Assembly (NCBI RefSeq): GCF_006438785.1
Contig: NZ_RCZB01000005.1
Coordinates: 62,001 to 126,000, forward strand
Direction of reading: 5' to 3'
Length of the DNA stretch: 64,000 bases
From: Rhodanobacter glycinis
GTDB lineage: Bacteria; Pseudomonadota; Gammaproteobacteria; Xanthomonadales; Rhodanobacteraceae
Below the pieces are notes generated by a model, which was not told where the DNA came from, searched no databases, and saw nothing but the letters and a program-made list of their open reading frames with translations. Below, piece after piece: positions 1-8,764 of this stretch. The translations under genes and the position numbers were made by a program. The number at the start of each line of letters is the position of its first letter. Position 1 is the first letter of the stretch.

Positions 1-45
1 CGCCAACGAGGCCTGGCGAAGCGGCGATCCGTCTGGTTCAACGCG

Positions 46-68
46 GCGCGGGCAACTGAAGCCCGCGC
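46..68. terminator. GC-rich hairpin, possible terminator of an upstream gene
   Basis: An 8-bp perfect stem (GCGCGGGC and GCCCGCGC) encloses a 7-nt loop containing a TGA codon that ends an open frame entering from the left edge (bases 3-59). This looks like the 3' end of a gene lying outside the window. There is no T-run after the stem, so intrinsic termination is uncertain. The partial frame is too short to identify. Confidence 0.3.
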
Positions 69-89
69 GCACCCATGGAGAATCCCCGC

Positions 90-1721
90 ATGTCGGATCC
101 ACGCATTCGCGTTTCCCATCTTGTTTTTTCGTGGCCGGACGGCACGCCCGTGCTGGACGACCTCTCGTTCACGCTCGGCCCCGCGCGTACCGGCCTGGTC
201 GCGCCGAACGGCGCGGGCAAGAGCACCTTGCTCAAATTGCTCGCCGGCGAACTGCAAGCGCAGGCCGGCCAGCTCGATGTCGATGGCGTCGTCGGCTACC
301 TGCCGCAGGACCTGCCGATGGATCGCGAAGCCACCGTGGCCCAGGCCTTGGGCATCGCTGCACGGCTGCGTGCACTGGACGCGATCCGGGCAGGCGGTGC
401 CGACCCCGCGCACTTCGACACGGTCGACAACGACTGGGACTTGCGCGAGCGCACCAGTGCCGCGTTGGCGCGGGTGGGGCTGCCCGACATGCCGTTGCAT
501 CGGCGGCTAGCCATGTTCAGCGGCGGCGAGGCAATGTCGCTGCGACTGGCCGCGCAACTGTTGCGGCGGCCTGACGTGCTGTTGCTGGACGAGCCCACCA
601 ACAACCTCGACCGTGCTGCGCGCCAGCGTTTGTACGCAACGTTGCAGGACTGGCCGGGCGGCCTGCTCGTCGCCAGCCACGACCGCGAATTGCTGCAGGG
701 CATGGACCAGATCGCCGAGCTGACCCCCGCAAGCCTGCGACTGTACGGCGGCGGCTTCGACTTCTACCGCCGGGCCGTGGAAACCGAACAGAACGCCGCC
801 GAACAACAGGCGCGCAACCTGCGCAGCGAGTTGAGGCGCGAAAAGCGCGAGATGCAACAGGCGCGTGAACGCGCCTCACGCCGGGCCGGCAACGCCTCGC
901 GGAATCTGGCCGATGCCGGGTTGCCAAGGATCGTTGCCGGCAACCGCAAACGTTTCGCGCAAGTAGCTGCAGCCAAGGCCGACGGCACCCATGGCGATCG
1001 GGTGAAACAAGCTCGCGCGCGCTTGCTGGAAGCTACGCAATCGCTCGGCGAAACAACCTCGCTGGATCTGGCCCTTCCAGCCACGCGCGTGCCGGCCGAC
1101 CGGGTGCTGTTCGCCGGCGAAGGCCTGCGCATACGGCAGGGCGGCCGCGACCCGTTCGGCGAACACGGGCTGACACTGGCCATCTGCGGCCCGCAACGCA
1201 TCGCCCTGCGCGGTGCCAACGGCGTCGGCAAGACAACCCTGCTGCACATACTGTCCGGCGAACTGGTGCCAGACGAAGGCCACATCCGCCGCGGCCCCGG
1301 CCGCATCGCCTATCTGTCGCAACGCCTCGACTTGCTCGATCCCGCGCGTTCGGTAGCCGAGAATTTCGCCGGCCACAGCCTCGACATGCCCATCCAGGAG
1401 CGCGCCAACCTGCTCGCCCGCCTGCAGTTCCAGGGCGCACGCATGCACCTTCCCGTTGGTGTCCTGTCCAGTGGCGAACGCTTGCGCGCCGTGCTTGCCT
1501 GCGTGCTGCACGCCGTACCGGCGCCGCAGCTGCTGCTACTCGACGAGCCGACCAACAACCTCGATCTCGACACCGTTGCTGTGTTGGAAGAAGCGTTGCA
1601 CGCGTACGAGGGTGCGCTGGTGGTGGTCAGTCACGATGAGGCCTTTCTGGCGGGGATTGGTATGACCCGCTGGTTGGAGTTGGTGGGTGGACGTCTGGTG
1701 GAAGAGGTTTGGGACGAGTGA
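90..1721 (+). CDS. ABC-F family ATP-binding protein
   Basis: A soluble duplicated ABC ATPase without membrane segments, the layout of the ABC-F family, whose members act on the ribosome rather than in transport. The first domain has Walker [10 protein letters not shown] near residue 40, signature FSGGE near 143 and Walker [12 protein letters not shown] near 165. The second has GANGVGKTT near 375, signature LSSGE and a second [12 protein letters not shown] charged linker rich in Arg and Lys joins them. The ATG at 90 is preferred over the one at 75, because GGAG at 77-80 lies 9 nt before it and overlaps the earlier codon. At 543 residues it has normal family length. Whether it is a housekeeping factor or gives antibiotic resistance cannot be told from sequence. 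It stands alone, with about 360 nt of non-coding DNA after it. Confidence 0.9.
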   Translation: MSDPRIRVSHLVFSWPDGTPVLDDLSFTLGPARTGLVAPNGAGKSTLLKLLAGELQAQAGQLDVDGVVGYLPQDLPMDREATVAQALGIAARLRALDAIRAGGADPAHFDTVDNDWDLRERTSAALARVGLPDMPLHRRLAMFSGGEAMSLRLAAQLLRRPDVLLLDEPTNNLDRAARQRLYATLQDWPGGLLVASHDRELLQGMDQIAELTPASLRLYGGGFDFYRRAVETEQNAAEQQARNLRSELRREKREMQQARERASRRAGNASRNLADAGLPRIVAGNRKRFAQVAAAKADGTHGDRVKQARARLLEATQSLGETTSLDLALPATRVPADRVLFAGEGLRIRQGGRDPFGEHGLTLAICGPQRIALRGANGVGKTTLLHILSGELVPDEGHIRRGPGRIAYLSQRLDLLDPARSVAENFAGHSLDMPIQERANLLARLQFQGARMHLPVGVLSSGERLRAVLACVLHAVPAPQLLLLDEPTNNLDLDTVAVLEEALHAYEGALVVVSHDEAFLAGIGMTRWLELVGGRLVEEVWDE

Positions 1722-2080
1722 TGTTGGCGCCACCACCACGCTAGCCATTCGCTATACGTCATCACCGGATGATGCTTTGGTATCGACCGACACCATCGTG
1801 CAATAGCTGCCGTACGGCGCTTTTGATGTCATCACGAACGCCATCCGGCATGGTGGGTTCGATATGAGCTTGTGGCGCGGGGGTCTGCCTGGTTTCAGCC
1901 ACAGGAAGGTAACTGGAACGGCGTTCGTAGTGAAAGGAACCCGACAACCGGTGCGTGTTTGGTACAAGCGGGCTGCATGGGGCTTGGCGCGCATGTTCAC
2001 CGCGCAGCAGGCGAGCACGCCATGGGGCGGGCCGTCGTACGCCATTCGATTCAACCCCCAACTTCACAGGAAAAATCATC
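1722..2080. other. Non-coding stretch before ohr
   Basis: These 359 bases hold no convincing gene. Open frames on both strands lack ribosome binding sites and have unnatural composition. The left part carries the first copy of a degenerate repeat (1770-1836) also found at 4212-4278. The right end supplies the leader of ohr. No obvious palindromic OhrR-type operator was recognised. Confidence 0.5.
1770..1836 (+). repeat. Degenerate intergenic repeat, copy 1
   Basis: This segment aligns without gaps to 4212-4278. The first 42 nt match at 37 positions and the following 25 at 14. Both copies have the same orientation and begin roughly 40-50 nt after the stop codon of a plus-strand gene. The shared core starts TGATGCTTTGGTAT and contains TCGTGCAAT. 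Function is unknown; it may be a small mobile-repeat remnant or a decayed coding fragment. Confidence 0.6.
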
Positions 2081-2506
2081 ATGGTCAGGAAACTCGAAAA
2101 AGTGTTCTACACCGCGCAAACCCATGTCACCGGTGGCCGCGACGGTGCCGGCCGGTCCAGCGATGGCGCGCTCGACGTCACGCTCAGCTCGCTAGGTTCG
2201 GGCAAGCCGGGCACCAATCCGGAGCAGTTGTTTGGCGTCGGCTATTCGGCCTGCTTCATGGGCGCGATGCAGATTGTCGGCGCGGCGATGAAGATCAAGT
2301 TGCCGCCGGATACGGCGGTGGATGCCAGCGTTTCACTGGGCAGGACGGAGAACGACACAGCCTATGGCCTGGCGGTGACGCTAGCGGTCTCGCTGCCCGG
2401 TCTGGATCGGGCCCAGGCGCAGCAACTGGTCGATGGCGCGCACCAGGCCTGTCCGTATTCGCATGCCACACGCGGCAACATCGAGGTGGTCATCACCCTG
2501 GTCTGA
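2081..2506 (+). CDS. ohr: Ohr/OsmC family organic hydroperoxide reductase
   Basis: A cytoplasmic thiol peroxidase that reduces organic hydroperoxides. The 141-residue protein has the Ohr subtype hallmarks: an early YTAQTHVTGGRDG segment, the first catalytic Cys in FGVGYSACFMGAM near residue 60, and the second in HQACPYSHATRGN near 125. Two cysteines spaced this way are typical of Ohr. The start at 2081 follows an AGG at 2068 and gives the normal Ohr length; a longer open frame upstream is not protein-like. No ohrR lies beside it. The MarR gene at 42710 belongs to an efflux operon and lacks the N-terminal reactive Cys of OhrR. A secreted hydrolase follows after 49 nt. Confidence 0.93.
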   Translation: MVRKLEKVFYTAQTHVTGGRDGAGRSSDGALDVTLSSLGSGKPGTNPEQLFGVGYSACFMGAMQIVGAAMKIKLPPDTAVDASVSLGRTENDTAYGLAVTLAVSLPGLDRAQAQQLVDGAHQACPYSHATRGNIEVVITLV

Positions 2507-2555
2507 TCCGCGTCACCGGTTCTCCCTCATCCCTTACAACACGGAAGACAAGATC

Positions 2556-3368
2556 ATGAATCTCTCATCCAGGCGTTTCGCCACCATTCTTGCCAGCTGG
2601 ATCGTGCTCGGCGCATTCGCGCTGGCGATGCCGCTGGTTGCTTTGGCACAGAAATCCACCACGCAAAAACCCACCGTCGTGCTGGTGCACGGCGCATTCG
2701 CCGACTCGTCCAGCTGGAACGGCGTCATCCAGCGCCTGCATGCGAAGGGCTATACGGTCGTCGCGGCAGCGAACGAGCTGCGCAGCGTCAAGGGTGATGC
2801 CGCATCCGTCAACAGCCTGGTCAAGAGCATCCACGGGTCGGTAGTGCTGGTCGGGCATTCGTATGGCGGCTCGGTGATCAGCGAGGCGGCTAGCGGGCTC
2901 GACAACGTGAAAGCGCTGGTCTATGTCGCTGCCTTTGCACCTGAGTTGGGAGAGAGTGCGGGTGAACTCGCCGGGCGTTTCCCGGGCAGCTCGCTCGGGC
3001 CGGCGTTGGCTCCGCCGGTCGAGCTGGCCGATGGCGGCAAGGATCTGTACATCGTGCAAAGCAAATTCCACGCGCAGTTCGCTGCCGATGTGCCGACGGC
3101 ACAGGCGGCACTGATGGCGGCCGGGCAGCGACCTGTAACCGACGCGGCCCTGCATGAAGCGAGCACCTCGGCCGCCTGGAAAACCATTCCCTCCTGGTTC
3201 GTCTACGGCAGCGCCGACCTCAACATTCCGCCCGCCGCGCAGGTGTTCATGGCCGCGCGCGCCCACTCGCGCAAGACTGTGGTGGTCATGGGCGCGTCAC
3301 ACGTCGTGATGGTGTCCCACCCGGCGGAAGTGGCGGCCTTGATTGAGCGGGCGGCGCAGGCGAAGTAG
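2556..3368 (+). CDS. Secreted alpha/beta hydrolase
   Basis: A 270-residue exported hydrolase. An N-terminal signal peptide (basic start, hydrophobic core, cleavage after ALAQ near residue 28) is followed by an alpha/beta-hydrolase fold: oxyanion strand LVHGAFADSS, nucleophile elbow GHSYGGS, and a C-terminal GASHVVMVSHP carrying the probable catalytic His. It resembles the small esterase-like group often annotated as 'alpha/beta hydrolase, salicylate esterase-like', but the substrate cannot be assigned. The start is supported by GGAAG at 2543-2547, 8 nt upstream. It may be cotranscribed with ohr. The fold is certain and the reaction is not. Confidence 0.85.
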   Translation: MNLSSRRFATILASWIVLGAFALAMPLVALAQKSTTQKPTVVLVHGAFADSSSWNGVIQRLHAKGYTVVAAANELRSVKGDAASVNSLVKSIHGSVVLVGHSYGGSVISEAASGLDNVKALVYVAAFAPELGESAGELAGRFPGSSLGPALAPPVELADGGKDLYIVQSKFHAQFAADVPTAQAALMAAGQRPVTDAALHEASTSAAWKTIPSWFVYGSADLNIPPAAQVFMAARAHSRKTVVVMGASHVVMVSHPAEVAALIERAAQAK

Positions 3369-3511
3369 GCCGCGCGCGCGGCGATTCGCGATTCGACCGG
3401 GCGCATGGTCTGGTCGATTCGCGATCGACGAACATTACGACCGCCTCGTTGCGGAATACAAGTCGACGCCAGGACGTCTTCCCTTGTTCCCGATCCTCAC
3501 AGGTAGCCAAA

Positions 3512-4174
3512 GTGAATCACGACACCGATAAAGGCGCGGCTGTCTACTCCCCGCTGATCCTGAAACTCTATGACCGGTGGGTGTTGGGCATCTCCAATCG
3601 CTACGCCTGGCGCTGCTCGACCAGCACGGTGCTGCTGCCGTTTTTCCGCCAGCATGTCGGGCAGCGCCATCTGGACGTGGGCGTGGGTACCGGCTTCTAT
3701 CCGGCCAGGGCGATGCTGCCCGCGTCGACCCGGGTGACCCTGATGGATCTCAATCCCGACAGCTTGCGCGCGGCGCAGCGACGACTGCAGCGCGACTCCA
3801 CGCAACTGGTCCTGCACGATGTGATGACGCCGCTTCCGGGGCGCGTCGGGCGGAGCCTGGACTCGATATCGCTGTTCTACCTGCTGCATTGTCTGCCTGG
3901 CACGATGGCCGGCAAGGGCCAGGTGTTTGGCCATCTGAAATGGCATCTGGCGTCTGACGGCGTGCTGTATGGCGCCACGATTCTGGGAGACGAGGCCGGT
4001 CACAACAGCTTCGGGCGCAGGTTGATGGCGATCTACAACCGCAAGGGCATATTCGGCAACCGGCACGACACCCGCCACGCACTGGAGCTGGCGCTGCGAC
4101 GGCACTTCGCGCAGGTCGATGTTCGCGTCGAAGGCACGGTGGCGTTGTTCGAGGCGCGTCAACCGGTTTTTTGA
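3512..4174 (+). CDS. Class I SAM-dependent methyltransferase
   Basis: A 220-residue Rossmann-fold methyltransferase. SAM-binding motif I is LDVGVGTGFYPA near residue 57 and the acidic strand-2 motif is VTLMDLNPDSL. It resembles small-molecule methyltransferases of the type found in oxidative-stress or natural-product contexts; the substrate is unknown. I chose the GTG start at 3512 because AGG at 3501-3503 lies 8 nt upstream. The first 21 codons of the longer frame are Arg/Ser-rich and unlike a protein start. About 140 nt separates it from the hydrolase gene. The second repeat copy begins 38 nt after its stop. Confidence 0.8.
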   Translation: MNHDTDKGAAVYSPLILKLYDRWVLGISNRYAWRCSTSTVLLPFFRQHVGQRHLDVGVGTGFYPARAMLPASTRVTLMDLNPDSLRAAQRRLQRDSTQLVLHDVMTPLPGRVGRSLDSISLFYLLHCLPGTMAGKGQVFGHLKWHLASDGVLYGATILGDEAGHNSFGRRLMAIYNRKGIFGNRHDTRHALELALRRHFAQVDVRVEGTVALFEARQPVF

Positions 4175-4211
4175 GCAGTGCGATTACCAAGGCCGTCATC
4201 GTCATCGCAAT

Positions 4212-4278
4212 TGATGCTTTGGTATAGACCGGCACCTTCGTGCAATGGATGCCTCCAGGCGACGCTGATGTGATTACC
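4212..4278 (+). repeat. Degenerate intergenic repeat, copy 2
   Basis: This is the partner of 1770-1836: about 76% identical over 67 nt, and 37 of 42 bases in the first part. It lies between the methyltransferase gene and the ParS-like gene. Translated on either strand, both copies give related but interrupted peptides, so neither is an intact gene. Confidence 0.6.
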
Positions 4279-4372
4279 CTTGATCTTGCCGCCACATAGC
4301 TGCGTGTCGTGCGTTCGCACTCGCCATGCCTGGACCGATCACGACGATGGAGAACGGCCGAGGAGAATACTC

Positions 4373-4837
4373 ATGAAGCAACGCATTTCCACAACGTGCG
4401 ATTCCGATCCGGGCATTCCACTTGACGAGGTTCCGACGGGCGTCGATACGGTTTGTTCGATAGGTCCAGCGCGAAGTGATGCCGGCCTCTCATGGGTTGC
4501 CTATCCTGGAGCGCAGCTTGATGAGGTAACAAACGAGATCACGCCCAAAGCCCGCGCCGCGATGTCGGCGGCCTGCGAGTTCGAAGCGGAGCACTGGTCG
4601 ATTTCTCCCTTCGACGAGGGCGGCTACAGCACATTCTTCGAGCCTGTTCCGGCGATGCTGACGGTGCTGCGTATGGCGGTGCAGGTTGAGCCGCATCCTG
4701 TCGAGGCGGGGTTCTGGTACCAGCGTACCCGCATTGCGGAGCTGGACGGCCTCACGGCTGCGCAGCTCGTCTCGCTGGGACGCGCCGACGACGTGATCAG
4801 GTTTCTGCTTTCCATCCGTGATGGCGCGCGTGATTGA
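4373..4837 (+). CDS. Hypothetical protein with a ParS/MbcA-like C-terminal domain
   Basis: A 154-residue protein with a strong start (AGGAG at 4361-4365, 7 nt before the ATG). The last 40 residues read W-x-RTRIAELDG-x-TAAQLVSLGR followed by V-x-x-FL-x-SI-x-x-G. This resembles the toxin-binding domain of Xre/MbcA/ParS antitoxins (W...L.G.TP.ELL...G...V...L..I..G). The N-terminal half is acidic and has no recognised helix-turn-helix. No RES-type toxin gene is beside it, since the next gene is lepB on the other strand. The antitoxin-like label rests on pattern resemblance only. That it is a real gene is much surer than its function. Confidence 0.6.
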   Translation: MKQRISTTCDSDPGIPLDEVPTGVDTVCSIGPARSDAGLSWVAYPGAQLDEVTNEITPKARAAMSAACEFEAEHWSISPFDEGGYSTFFEPVPAMLTVLRMAVQVEPHPVEAGFWYQRTRIAELDGLTAAQLVSLGRADDVIRFLLSIRDGARD

Positions 4838-4896
4838 TGGAGGTTCCGTTGCGCTTTATGTGTTGCGCGGACAACGGTTCCAGCAGTGTCCGGTGG

Positions 4897-5571
4897 CTAC
4901 TCGAGCGACGCGCCGAAGCGCTCGTTCCGCGGCAGGTAGTGATGCTCCGGGTCGAGCGAGGCGACCACGTGGCGGGTGCGGCCGACGATCTCGCTTCGCG
5001 GGAAGAAGCCGAAGTAGCGCGAGTCCATGCTGTTGTCGCGGTCGTCGCCGAGCAGCAGGTACTGGTTGGGCGGCACCTTCACTGGTCCGAAGTTGCTGGC
5101 CGGGCTGGGCCAGTTCACGGACAGCCGTATCGCGTGGTGCATGGCGCCGTAGCGTTCAATTTCGTATCGTGCCGGATTCTGCAGATCGTCATGAATGCCG
5201 CTGTAAATGCCCGAGGCGTAACTGGCTGCGCGGCCATTGATGGTGAGCACATTGCCGTGCATCGCCACTACATCGCCGGGCAGGCCGATCACCCGTTTCA
5301 CGAGTCGCTCGTTGGCCGTGTGCGAATCCAGCACCACGATGTCGCCGCGCAAGGGGTCGGCCAGGTGCAGCAGCGAGATGTGGGTCAGCGGCAGCCGAAG
5401 GTCGTAGGCTGCCTTGTCGACGAAGATGCGGTCACCGATCTCGATGGTGGGCTGCATCGAACCGGTCGGCACCACGTTCCAGTCGGCCACCGCGCTGCGG
5501 AACATGATCATGCACAGCATGAAGGTGATGAAGCCCTTGTTGCGGGCCAGAAACCTCGTGATCGTGCGCAT
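4897..5571 (-). CDS. lepB: Signal peptidase I, short form
   Basis: The inner-membrane serine protease that removes signal peptides from exported proteins. This 224-residue version has one N-terminal transmembrane helix (about residues 13-30), catalytic Ser38 in VPTGSMQPT, the general-base Lys92 in LVKRVIGLPGD, and the box E region LLLGDDRDNSMDSR near 170. It lacks the second membrane span and large insert of E. coli LepB, so it may be a second signal peptidase beside a full-length one elsewhere. The start at 5571 is preceded on the minus strand by GGGGAAG; 12 extra upstream codons are possible but have no ribosome binding site. It is transcribed divergently from creD. Confidence 0.9.
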   Translation of the reverse strand: MRTITRFLARNKGFITFMLCMIMFRSAVADWNVVPTGSMQPTIEIGDRIFVDKAAYDLRLPLTHISLLHLADPLRGDIVVLDSHTANERLVKRVIGLPGDVVAMHGNVLTINGRAASYASGIYSGIHDDLQNPARYEIERYGAMHHAIRLSVNWPSPASNFGPVKVPPNQYLLLGDDRDNSMDSRYFGFFPRSEIVGRTRHVVASLDPEHHYLPRNERFGASLE

Positions 5572-5769
5572 CGCGCTTCCCCGTGTGGTGGTGGCCCGGC
5601 ATGTCACTACCGTCTGTATGGAAAGTGACAGCGCCCGCGGCGTGAAGTTGCGTGGTCAGCGACAGGCCATCTTGCCGCCCGCTGACGGGCCGGTGCCGCC
5701 CGCGCCACCGCCGGTGCGGCTGCTGTGATCGACGCTCCATTCAAAGCCATCCAAAGGGAGTGCGATCCG

Positions 5770-7143
5770 ATGAGTGCATGGACACAGACGGTGACGGCCA
5801 AGGTGCTGGGTATCGGTGTGCTGGCGCTGCTGATGACGATACCGCTGATGCAGGTGAGCGGCCTCGTGAGTGAGCGCCAGCAGCTGCGCGAGACGGCGAT
5901 TGCGCAGATCGCGCAAGGCTGGGGCGGCCAGCAGGTGCTGGGCGGTCCGGTGCTGACGGTGCCCACACTGAGCCAGCTGGTGGTGGCGGAGAATCAGCCG
6001 CCGCAAACGCGCGCCGGCAGCGAGAGCATGCTGGCGGACGAGCTGAAGATGGATGTGGCGCTGGCGGTGCAGACGCGCAGCTACGGCATCTATGCCGCGC
6101 CGGTATTCGTTTCCACCGTGAAGTTGCGCGGACAGTTCCGTGCCCAGGATCTGGCTCAGTTCCGCCGCGCCAGCAATGCGCAGTGGCAGGGCAGCAAGGC
6201 CGAACTGCGCCTGCCGATCGGCGACCTGCGCGGCCTGCAGGAGGTGAGCGAGTTGCGCATCAACGGCAAGCCGGCGCGCTTCGATTCGTCGGCCGATCGG
6301 CTCGGCCCGTGGCCCAACGTGGTGGTGCCGATCGACCTGGATGCGTTGGCCGATCAGCCGATCGACGTCGAGATCACGCTCAAGCTGGCCGGCACCGAAT
6401 CGCTGCAGCTGCTGCCGCTGGCGCGCAGCATCGACGTGACGATGCGGGCGCCGTGGCGCGATCCGAGCTTCGTCGGGGCGGCGCTGCCGCTGGAGCATCA
6501 GCTCGATACCAAGGGTTTCAGCGCGCACTGGCACCTGCTCGATCTCAACCGCAGCTACGGCCAGCACTGGACCGACGCCGGCAATGGCCTGGACGCGGCG
6601 CTGCAGGCATCCACCTTCGGCGTGCAGTTGTACCAGCCGGTCGACGTGTACCAGCGCAATGTGCGCGCGGGCAAGTACGGCCTGCTGTTCATCGCGATGA
6701 CCTTCGTCGCGTTCTTCCTGTTCGAGATACTCAAGCGGCTGCGTGTGCATCCGGTGCAGTACCTGCTGGTGGGTGCGGCGCTGGCGACGTTCTACGTGGT
6801 GCTGCTGGCGCTGTCCGAACAGATCGGTTTCGGTCCGGCCTATGCGCTGGCTGCGGCCGCGGTGGCCTTGATCGTGGGCGGTTACGCGATGGCGGTACTG
6901 CACGCGCGACGTGCCGGCCTGCTGCTTGGCGGCGTGCTGGGGCTGATCTACGCGATGCTGTACGGCCTGATCGCGGCCGAGCAGTACGCGCTGCTGATCG
7001 GCGCGCTGGTGCTGCTGGTGATGGTGGCGCTGATGATGTACCTGACCCGCCGCATCGACTGGTACGCGTATGTGCCGACCACAACGGGACCGACTCCAAC
7101 CAAACCGCCGGTGCCGCCAGCCGCTATCATGGACAAATCATGA
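5770..7143 (+). CDS. creD: CreD-family inner membrane protein
   Basis: A 457-residue membrane protein with the CreD layout: one N-terminal transmembrane helix (about residues 8-30), a large periplasmic region of roughly 280 residues, then a cluster of about five or six hydrophobic helices from residue 295 to 430 and a short Pro/Thr-rich tail. In enterobacteria creD belongs to the CreBC regulon and affects envelope stress and colicin tolerance; its biochemical role is not settled. No creBC genes are present here. The start has GGGAG at 5756-5760. The last codon overlaps the tsaB start (ATGA), so translation of tsaB is probably coupled to it. Confidence 0.85.
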   Translation: MSAWTQTVTAKVLGIGVLALLMTIPLMQVSGLVSERQQLRETAIAQIAQGWGGQQVLGGPVLTVPTLSQLVVAENQPPQTRAGSESMLADELKMDVALAVQTRSYGIYAAPVFVSTVKLRGQFRAQDLAQFRRASNAQWQGSKAELRLPIGDLRGLQEVSELRINGKPARFDSSADRLGPWPNVVVPIDLDALADQPIDVEITLKLAGTESLQLLPLARSIDVTMRAPWRDPSFVGAALPLEHQLDTKGFSAHWHLLDLNRSYGQHWTDAGNGLDAALQASTFGVQLYQPVDVYQRNVRAGKYGLLFIAMTFVAFFLFEILKRLRVHPVQYLLVGAALATFYVVLLALSEQIGFGPAYALAAAAVALIVGGYAMAVLHARRAGLLLGGVLGLIYAMLYGLIAAEQYALLIGALVLLVMVALMMYLTRRIDWYAYVPTTTGPTPTKPPVPPAAIMDKS

Positions 7144-7832
7144 ACCTGCTCGCGATCGAAACCGCCACCGAAGCCTGCTCCGTCGCCCTGATCCATGGCG
7201 ACGAACTGATCGCGCGCAGCGAGATCGCACCACGCCGGCACACCGAGCTGGTGCTGCCGATGGCCGATGCGCTGCTGGCCGAAGCCGGCATCGGCCGGCA
7301 CGCGCTGGACGCCATTGCGGTAGGCCGTGGCCCCGGTGCGTTCACCGGCGTGCGCCTCGGCGTATCGCTGGCGCAAGGCATGGCGCTGGCGCTGGGTCTG
7401 CCGGTGATCACCATTTCCTCGCTCGCCGCACTGGCACTGGAAGCGCCGGAAGAAGAGGACACCGCGATCCTCGCCGTGATCGACGCGCGCATGGGCGAGA
7501 TCTACGCCGCCTGCTACCGCCGCGACGACAACGGCGGCCTGATCGCGCTGGACGACGAGCGCATCTGCACCGCCGAGTCGCTGCAGTTGCCGGACGCCGC
7601 CGCCTGGCAGGTGGTCGGTAGCGGCTGGGCCACCTACGCCACCGTGCTGAGCCAGCGCCTCACTGGCACGTTGCACTCAGCGGATGGGCTGCGCTACCCG
7701 CAGGCCGCGCACGTCGCCGAGCTGGCGTTGCGCGAATTCAAGGCCGGTCACGTACAGGCGCCGGAGCTGGCGTTGCCGGTGTATCTGCGTGACAAGGTGG
7801 CGTTGACGTTGGTGGAGCAGGGCAGGGCTTGA
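7140..7832 (+). CDS. tsaB: tRNA t6A37 biosynthesis protein TsaB
   Basis: TsaB is the Kae1-like partner of TsaD in making N6-threonylcarbamoyladenosine at position 37 of ANN-decoding tRNAs. The 230-residue sequence has the family N-terminus MNLLAIETATEACSVAL and the GRGPGAFTGVRLGVSLAQG motif near residue 62. This is the ASKHA nucleotide-binding half without the metal-binding histidines of TsaD. The start ATG overlaps the creD stop by four bases. In many gammaproteobacteria tsaB stands near other housekeeping genes; coupling to creD is unusual to my knowledge. No clear terminator was seen in the 95 nt that follow. Confidence 0.93.
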   Translation: MNLLAIETATEACSVALIHGDELIARSEIAPRRHTELVLPMADALLAEAGIGRHALDAIAVGRGPGAFTGVRLGVSLAQGMALALGLPVITISSLAALALEAPEEEDTAILAVIDARMGEIYAACYRRDDNGGLIALDDERICTAESLQLPDAAAWQVVGSGWATYATVLSQRLTGTLHSADGLRYPQAAHVAELALREFKAGHVQAPELALPVYLRDKVALTLVEQGRA

Positions 7833-7927
7833 GCTGTCTTTTCTCTGGCTACGCGGGGAATGTCGTTCTAACCACGTAGTGCATAGGCGCCGCGAGGTGC
7901 CGGTGAATCATCCACATGCTCGCGAGG

Positions 7928-8626
7928 CTAGAAGCTCAGCCCCGGCGGTCTGTTGCAGTCGTATTTTTCGTCAGTTCTATCCACGTCGCGAGGTGATATA
8001 TGTCGCGCGATCAACTCCTGTGGAGTGAGCTGTCGCCATGCTTCGACATCGATACAGTGACGATTCGCAACACCAAAGAGACGTTGGGTATTGCGCATCA
8101 TTGCATCCATACCTTGATTCATCGGATCGACTAAACGAATGCCTGGTACGAAGGGCGTATCGGAACCGGGTATTCCATGAACGGCATAGGAGCGTTGAGC
8201 GTTGAGTAGCCGCTCTTGAAAGTCCCCATCGCCAGCGGAGGCTTTGTTGTCCGTGTATGGGCTTGGTGTGATTGGCGTACTGGTCAAATGTGCTTCAGAT
8301 CTCGGCGCTGCAACGTGTGCAGCGCGTTGAACCGGTAGCGGTTCCGACGGCCACCCTGATAGCGTCCTGTGAGTGCGTAGAGTCAACGCGGTCGGCTGAA
8401 GCATCGATAATGCCAAGTGCGTGAAAGTTGGCTGCGGTTGCCGAAAGAAATGCAGTTGGAGTGCTCCTGGGTTGTTTCTCATTGCCGGAGTTGTGTCTCG
8501 CTCACGGACTACCGGTCGCAGCATCGGCATCAAAAAAACGAGATGGCAACTGATCACTACGACCATCACCGCAACTCGGCGACCGGATTCCTGCAGACGA
8601 CCGAACTCTCTCCTGTCCACTCTCAC
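7928..8626 (-). CDS. Hypothetical membrane-anchored protein
   Basis: A 232-residue protein of unknown function. Near the N-terminus lies one hydrophobic segment (about residues 18-38), followed by a long low-complexity periplasmic stretch. The conserved-looking end contains two cysteines: one in NRHCIDVEAW and one in EKYDCNRPPGLSF at the very C-terminus. Such C..(L/M)T..E and CNRPPG tails occur in uncharacterised xanthomonad proteins, as far as I recall. The start is a GTG at 8626 with GGGAAGG upstream on the minus strand. Codon and base use is less GC-rich than the neighbours, which hints at less constrained or acquired sequence. It probably forms its own unit. Confidence 0.65.
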   Translation of the reverse strand: MRVDRREFGRLQESGRRVAVMVVVISCHLVFLMPMLRPVVRERDTTPAMRNNPGALQLHFFRQPQPTFTHLALSMLQPTALTLRTHRTLSGWPSEPLPVQRAAHVAAPRSEAHLTSTPITPSPYTDNKASAGDGDFQERLLNAQRSYAVHGIPGSDTPFVPGIRLVDPMNQGMDAMMRNTQRLFGVANRHCIDVEAWRQLTPQELIARHISPRDVDRTDEKYDCNRPPGLSF

Positions 8627-8764
8627 AAGCGGCCTTCCCTTGGCAAAGGCTAGGAATGGACCCGTCGAATGTTTCCAAAGTTCCTGCGTCAGGCATTACT
8701 GGCAATGTTGCGAAGTCACGGGACTTGATCGAACTACACGTCGACGCCTGATGACGGGAGCACC

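Noticed and set aside
2081..2506. The MarR gene at 42710 as an OhrR regulator of ohr.
   Set aside because: It lacks the N-terminal reactive Cys of OhrR, lies 40 kb away, and its operator (CCTAGG core) is not present near ohr.
1864..2559. Long plus-strand frame overlapping ohr with Arg/Gly-rich sequence.
   Set aside because: Wrong frame relative to Ohr, no ribosome binding site, composition of a GC-rich shadow.
5656..6903. A 415-codon minus-strand frame opposite creD.
   Set aside because: Gln/His/Arg-rich antisense shadow typical of high-GC coding DNA; creD has clear family structure.
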